Of a stretch of DNA of 64,000 nucleotides, positions 58,801-64,000 are shown one piece after another. The notes beneath the pieces were generated by a model, which made no database searches, was not told the origin of the DNA, and saw nothing but the letters and a program-made list of their open reading frames with translations. Where the stretch lies: NCBI GenBank assembly GCA_002794775.1, contig NBAY01000044.1, positions 310,001-374,000 of the forward strand, in the 5' to 3' direction. This DNA comes from Porodaedalea pini (Eukaryota; Basidiomycota; Agaricomycetes; Hymenochaetales; Hymenochaetaceae). Made by a program: the position numbers and the translations under genes. Position 1 is the first letter of the stretch, and the number at the start of each line of letters is the position of its first letter.

Positions 58801-59737
58801 TCGCATTCCACGCACGCCTGCCCGCGTTGATGCTATGCGTATGTGCGACGTGGGTTGCATGCATGAGATAGAGTATGCCTCTCAGAATGGTGAAGGGAAC
58901 GAAGAGCTAAGGCCGAAGAGCTTTTCCGATCGGCCAGGGTTAGCTTTACGCGTGAATGAAAGTGTCTGCAGAACGTACCAACTATTTGACACCGAGCACC
59001 AGTTGGTTATTGTCTGGATGTATCGCCCAAGCAAGAATACGCTGCATGAGACCAAGGCGAAAACAACGAAAAACAAAATCTACCGAACGAAAGAAATGAG
59101 TCTCCTACGGCTTGCTCAATAACCTCCATTTCTCTCAGAATCATTTCTATGTCCAGGAACTTCGTTATGTGCAAGTATTTGTTTGGATTCATACAATCGA
59201 AGAAGGTTTGGTCTGGCGTCGCGTATGTAGGCTCGAGCTATTTGCGCGCGACTGGCGTGAGGGATTCGTCGCCGGGACGCGAGACTGTGAGACCGTCATG
59301 GGAGATGATGATGATTCCGTGCTCGTGCTCGTGCTCGTGCTCGTATGTGAGATGGGCAAAGACGAGTGGACAATATCTGAACTACTGACTATTGAGCGAA
59401 CGGTCAGTGAAGAAGAGGTATAACAAACGTACCTGGTAGGCTCTTCCAGCCCGTGTCCAATTATCTCCTCAAGCTCACTCGAATTCCGCATGCAAAACCC
59501 TTCCTCCTCATGTCGGCTACCTCAAGCCATACGTGCTGTACGCCGCTGTTCAAAGCGTCCTACGTGTAATGCAATCCGTGAAATTGAAGGTGAAGTCGGC
59601 GTGTCAGTGTTACCGGAACTTGCTGTAAATACTCTCACGGTATCACGCTCTCCTCTGCAAGCACATCCATGCTGAGTACCATGCAGCAATGTCGAATGCG
59701 CGTTCCCGTCCACAAACTGCAGGGTTCTCAATTTTTC
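58801..59737. other. Region without recognisable gene
   Basis: Short frames only. A (GTGCTC)n microsatellite at about 59318-59342 creates Ser/Thr- or Val/Leu-repeat frames that should not be read as protein. Both strands were inspected. Confidence 0.4.
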
Positions 59738-60292
59738 TGGGATGGACTAAATTAATTATAAAGGATTCGCTCGCTGTGAGACTGACGGTATGAGGTTCTC
59801 ACTTTTATGTCCGTACTTGCAACGCTCACCATCGCTCATCACTTCCTTTCAGCTAGTGTCTAGCGCAGCGTCTTCCTTAAGCATTACTTCGACGCACGTA
59901 CTTCCAGCTACTTATTCTATGGGGATTGCTACAGGTTGGAGTTGACTTGGACCACATGTTACACTAGTACTGTCTCGCTCACTTTGCCAGAAATCCTACA
60001 TGCGAACTGCAAATTGTCCGGAACAGATAGCTAACAATCATACAGCATCTCCTCGGTGCTTGTCAAAATACGGTGCTACCCCTGACGTATAGCTAGATTT
60101 TGACCAAGATGTTGGACGGGGAATGCGTTTCGTCGGGCTGACCTCCAGCAAGGAGTCGTGACAGGGGAAGTGTATAAGACATCTCCACCACTCGCTGTGG
60201 ATCCCTTATTCACTTTCTATATCGCAGTTGCTGAGGTAGCGGGAGACAGGGATCGAGCAGAGCGTGAGTGCATTCCCTCCTTGGAACACTGT
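59738..60292 (+). repeat. Left copy of a ~550-bp direct repeat (D1)
   Basis: Matches 61226-61772 over its full length. Shared landmarks are GGTATGAGGTTCTCACTTT, GTCCGTACTTGCAACGCTC, GCGAACTGCAAATTGTCCGG, GTGTATAAGACATCTCCACC and GTTGCTGAGGTAGCGGGA. The two copies lie about 930 bp apart. Confidence 0.8.
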
Positions 60293-61225
60293 GCCGCACT
60301 ACAATTTACGAAAACTAGCTCAACGACTCGAGCAAGCCTATCTGGGTACTTGGTCATGAGCGCTCATGGTTAGTTCATCTCATCTCGTTCTCAGAGTTCG
60401 CTTCCAACTGAACTCTACAGTACGAAGGATTATTGCGCGATGATGAGTCAAGATGTGACAGCCGTGGTGCCATTCCGAGCCTTAGTCTGGTCCCCTTCAC
60501 TTCGCTCCGTCTTCCCTCTCTGGTACTCAAATGTTCGCTCATGTCATTAGTTGGCTAGAGATAGATATTCGGTGCCAGGGATAGTCGCAGATGTTGACAT
60601 CTGCTTACGCTCATGGGACTCTCTCATGTCAAACGTACCTGCACTCTTCTCCGATGCAGTGCCGGAGAAAGGGGGCTCCGGTTGAAAATCAAAATGCGAG
60701 CGCTTGGAGAGAAGAAAGAGATTCAAATGCTGTGCATGTGTAGGAAGCGAGTACAGGTCAAGGGTGCATGTAGCATTACTATCGGCTTGATCTGACCCTT
60801 TGTGCTGTAAGATGGGTAGAGCGATGACCCTCCTTTGAAATGAACCCCCCCTAGCGTCTATGATTGCGGATTCTATTAACTTTGACTGGGTCATCTCCAG
60901 AGCATTCTGATACAGATACAGCTCGCACCGCGTTGTATAGATTGATAAGAACGCACCATCGAGATTGGATATAAGTAATAAATTGAGTAGTTCAGAGTAT
61001 TTGTAGTACACTGGCCATAAATGATTCACCGCTCCGTAACGGAAGTTGCTCGCAGAGAAACAAAGTGCCCGGGTGAAGAACTAGGGGCTGCATGTAATGA
61101 AAGAGCCATACAGGATGTCTGGATGATTCGAAGGCGCTTGTTGTAAAACTTCAAGGTATATGCATGAAAAGCACGTTGTAGATCTGCTTCTACCTGCAGA
61201 AGAACACAGCAAGTGATAGTTACAG
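60293..61225. other. Spacer between the two direct repeats
   Basis: No reverse transcriptase, integrase or other conserved frame was found. The longest minus-strand frame (160 codons at 60547-61029) has no motif that I recognise. Confidence 0.5.
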
Positions 61226-61772
61226 ACTTTTTCATAGGATGAACTAAACTAATTATTAAACATTCACTCGCTTTGAGACTAGTGGTATGAGGTTCTCACT
61301 TTAGGTCCGTACTTGCAACGCTCGCTATCGCTCATCACCTTCTTTTCAGCTAGTACTAGCGTCCGGTGCGGTGTCTTCCTTAAGTATTATTTTGACGCAT
61401 GCACTTCCAGCTACTTATGCTATGGGGATTGTTACAGGTTGGAGTTGATTCGGACCATGTTACACTGTCTCGCTGAAAATCCTATGCGAACTGCAAATTG
61501 TCCGGAACAGATAGTTAGCAATCATATAACATCCCCTTAGCGCTTGACAAAAATACGACGTGACCCTGACGTATAACTAGATTTTGACCAAGGTGCCGGA
61601 TGGCGAATATGTAGTCACCGGGCCGACCTCCGGCAGGGAGTCGTACCAGGGGAAGTGTATAAGACATCTCCACCACTCGCTGTGGATCCCTTATTCTCTT
61701 TCTATATCCCAGTTGCTGAGGTAGCGGGAAATAGATATCGGGTAAAGCGTGTGTGAACTCGGCCCTCGGAAC
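61226..61772 (+). repeat. Right copy of the ~550-bp direct repeat (D1)
   Basis: See the left copy at 59738-60292; roughly 85 percent identical by eye with small indels. The pair plus spacer (about 2 kb) has the outline of a small terminal-direct-repeat retroelement. TG..CA ends and a primer-binding site were not confirmed. Confidence 0.8.
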
Positions 61773-62015
61773 ACCATATTCGCCTACATCAGCTTGAAGT
61801 GTTGATAGCGTGAAATGATACGGGTATCAAGTAAAAAAAAACAAATAAGTTAAAAAAGGTACATCAGAGCGAGTGGGAAACAAAACGGACACAAAGGGCG
61901 TGCACGTGGTGGTGTAACAGAAATTGAACACACTAAAGTACATGTACACAACTAGTGAGATGGATAATAAAAGTATAAGTAGTACAAAACAAAATAAAGA
62001 GTCCTTAAAGTAGAA
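61773..62015. other. 3' flank of the kinesin gene
   Basis: An A-rich stretch with AATAAA-like sequences on either strand. No gene. Confidence 0.4.
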
Positions 62016-64000
62016 TCATGGCAACATATTTTCCTTGCCTTGGAAAACGCCTCTCGGTGAGCCTAGCACCTTGCCCTTATCGACTTCCATCGAAACCGTG
62101 CCGTAGGACAACTTCAGGCACCCATCCAGCCCTTCCATGTCGTCAACTAGCAGACTGCGCTCGAAGCTACTATCACCGAACCCCTCTACTTCTGCAAGGT
62201 CTGAAAAGTCTGAGTCTTCGGCGTCCAACAGGTTCGGCGCTTCTCGCACGCTTCGAGCGAAGTCTGCCTTCACAGGGCTCGCAGATGGGCTCTGCTGGGT
62301 CAACCGCTGACGAGGAGGCGAGATGGTCTCGGGAACAGTGGTCAGACCGACGGAACATGAAGGGTGGCGGCGCGATGCGAATGCGGTAGGGCCCAATGAT
62401 GCTGATGGCAATACCGGCTGGCGAAGGTGAGAAGGCATAGTTGGAGCGGATGCGAGCCCGAGAGAGTCGAAACGAGTGACGAATGCGGCCAGCGCGCGAC
62501 GCTCCTCTTCCAGCTTAAGACGCATCTGAAAAGCACTGTCAGAATTTTGATTCCTATTGTGCCAGAGTTGCGAAGACGCCTACGTTTCTTTCCTTCTCCA
62601 AACGACGGACGAGTTCCTCTGCCCATGCCTCTTTCTCCTCACGAAGCTTACGCTCCTCGTCCAGCTGCGCACGCCACTCAAGTTCGACATCTTCTTTCAC
62701 CGCGCGCAATGGCTCTCCAAGGTTCTCTTCGTACCCGCGTACAACAATCTCGAGTTCTCTGACTGTCTTCGTCTGCTCTGCGATGAGCTTGTCCTTCTCG
62801 CTGTCCGGTGCATCAGCAGACAGTTCCGGTCGCGCGAGGAGTGCTGCCTCCAGCGAAAGTATCTGTGTCATCTGCGACTCAATCTGCCTGCGTGCAGAAA
62901 GAAGCTCCTGTTGCAACTATGAAAGCCAATAAAGTTAGCTGGAAAGCCAAAAGCAATGGCGCCGGGCTCACTTGGTAGGGCTCCAGATCGAAGTCCAGCT
63001 TGGATGGGCTAGCTGGTCGCGTTTGGTCACCCTTCGTCTCGTCCACAGATTGGCTTGTCAGGATAAGCTTGGTGAGTTGCTGAATTCGGGAATTGAGCTC
63101 ATTCATCGCGCGGCTTTCATCCAGTTGCTGTCCGTGAACGTTGGTTTAGTATTATAAATGAGCCAACAAAGAGGAATGGTCACCTCCTTCGCACTGAGAC
63201 GTCTGCCCTGGGCGGGTACAACAGCCTCGCGTTCTGCGAGTCGGTGTTTCAGATCCTCGATCTCTTTCCTGTAACGCTCGAGCAGCGCATCTGTATCGAC
63301 AACCTCCTTTTTCTTCGCATTCAGCTGAGAAAAAAAGAAGCCGTTCCAAATTCATTCTCCATTAGAAGATACGTGTTCAACGTACCTGAACACGTTTCAC
63401 CCGTTGAGCAAACAGTAAAGTGCTCGTTGTCTCTGCGACAGCACTTGGGACAGGATTAATCGTGCATATGACAGAGATGCGTGCGTTTCCTGAAAGGGAG
63501 GGTTGAAGCATCCTTGTAAGCTTCGAGTTTCGGAAAGGAATGTGATCGCTGTACAAAACGCGTCAGATCAAAAGGAGTATTCCTTGTCACGGAAACACTC
63601 ACTTCTTTCCCTTCGCCGCATTCTCAGCGAGTGTACCGATGACGGATCCTAAGGTAAGAAGACTACTGTTGTCAGAAGCGAGAGTCTTGAAGCAGCGTGT
63701 TGAGCTCACCTCGTGTTTATGTACCGCCCTTCTCGAGTCCGTTCTTTGTCAGAGGTCGCTCTCTCTGAGCCAGCCAAATCAATCAGACTCTGCGCAGTAT
63801 GTGAGCAAGAAGATTTCAGATGAATGTAGGAGGAACCTACCAAAACGCTCATTTGCACACTGCGACCGCCCCTACTTTGCAGCCGTGTTCCTCCCGGCAT
63901 TGGAGGGACCACAGGTGTCGCCCGTCCGTCCTCGAGACCGCCGGGCGATCCACGTTCTCTGCTCTCAATCACCAAGCGAAACACGGAGTGAGAACGCGAG
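62016..64000 (-). CDS. Kinesin motor protein (kinesin-7/Kip2-like), C-terminal part (partial)
   Basis: Microtubule motor; the start and ATP-binding P-loop lie beyond the right edge. Exons are 63841-64000 (continuing), 63710-63789, 63603-63662, 63386-63548, 63184-63324, 62972-63127, 62584-62916 and 62016-62525, all in frame. The motor part starts inside switch I (SRSHSVFRLVIESRERG). It has an inserted Gly/Pro loop, then switch II LIDLAGSERA, YINTSLLTLGSVIGTLAENA, DHIPFRNSKLTRMLQPSL and TTSTLLFAQRVKRVQLNAKK at the neck. A coiled-coil stalk follows (LLERYRKEIEDLKHRLAERE, RQIESQMTQILSLEA, LREEKEAWAEELVRRLEKER), then a Ser/Pro-rich tail with MRLKLEEERRAL and an acidic stretch, ending ENMLP. Class assignment rests on the neck and stalk and is tentative. 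A role in cytoplasmic microtubule plus-end transport or nuclear positioning would fit. Confidence 0.9.

Noticed and set aside
59312..59345. Ser/Thr-repeat protein on the minus strand
   Set aside because: The repeat comes from a GTGCTC microsatellite read in one frame; there is no flanking protein signal.
59738..61772. Calling the direct-repeat pair a definite LTR retrotransposon
   Set aside because: No reverse transcriptase, integrase, primer-binding site or target duplication could be shown, so only the repeats are annotated.

Overview
The window reads as nuclear DNA of a filamentous basidiomycete, most likely a wood- or litter-inhabiting Agaricomycete. Genes carry many short introns (about 45-70 bp, GT..AG). 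Several families are typical of that group: DUF6533/DUF6534 serpentine membrane proteins, a TPR-CHAT protein, a GT15 mannosyltransferase and a Zn2Cys6 regulator. The species cannot be named. All identifications come from reading translations by eye; no database search was possible.

Layout. 0-7 kb: a ferric reductase running off the left edge, a frame-broken BiP-like Hsp70 and a single-pass membrane protein of unknown function. 7.3-9.05 kb: an AT-rich, coding-free element with terminal inverted repeats. 9.5-13.7 kb: a large Zn2Cys6 transcription factor whose eight-exon model keeps frame throughout. 13.7-17.3 kb: decayed, gene-poor DNA. 17.3-20.1 kb: an NmrA-like pseudogene and an intact class I fructose-bisphosphate aldolase. 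20-33 kb: gene-poor DNA with three DUF6533 relics or genes and one intact DUF6534 gene. 33.2-38.4 kb: a pseudokinase, two uncharacterised minus-strand reading frames and a GT15 mannosyltransferase. 40-41.2 kb: one copy of a dispersed repeat called R1 here. 41.8-46.2 kb: a divergent pair made of an uncharacterised protein and a TPR-CHAT protein. 47-62 kb: repeat-rich DNA holding an MFS pseudogene, a tandem R1 array, a 3.95-kb inverted-repeat element, another DUF6533 gene and a pair of long direct repeats. 62.0-64.0 kb: the C-terminal part of a kinesin running off the right edge.

The two most interesting loci are these. (1) Positions 49923-53876 hold a DNA element with matching terminal inverted repeats and imperfect flanking duplications. 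It carries intron-containing fragments of two unrelated housekeeping genes (eIF4G and prolyl-tRNA synthetase). It sits inside an R1 copy, and a related R1 copy near 58.0 kb gives the empty site. This is the expected structure of a gene-capturing (Pack-type) transposon. (2) At 41.8-46.2 kb a caspase-like TPR-CHAT gene lies head to head with an uncharacterised protein, an arrangement reminiscent of protease/effector pairs in fungal cell-death systems. The CHAT reading frame is broken once.

Several conserved genes carry one-base indels, mostly in or next to G or C runs (BiP-like, TPR-CHAT, MFS), while other long genes are perfectly in frame. Real decay and uncorrected sequencing error cannot be separated here. 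The genes do not form one pathway; this looks like an ordinary fungal gene neighbourhood flanked by repeat-rich accessory DNA.
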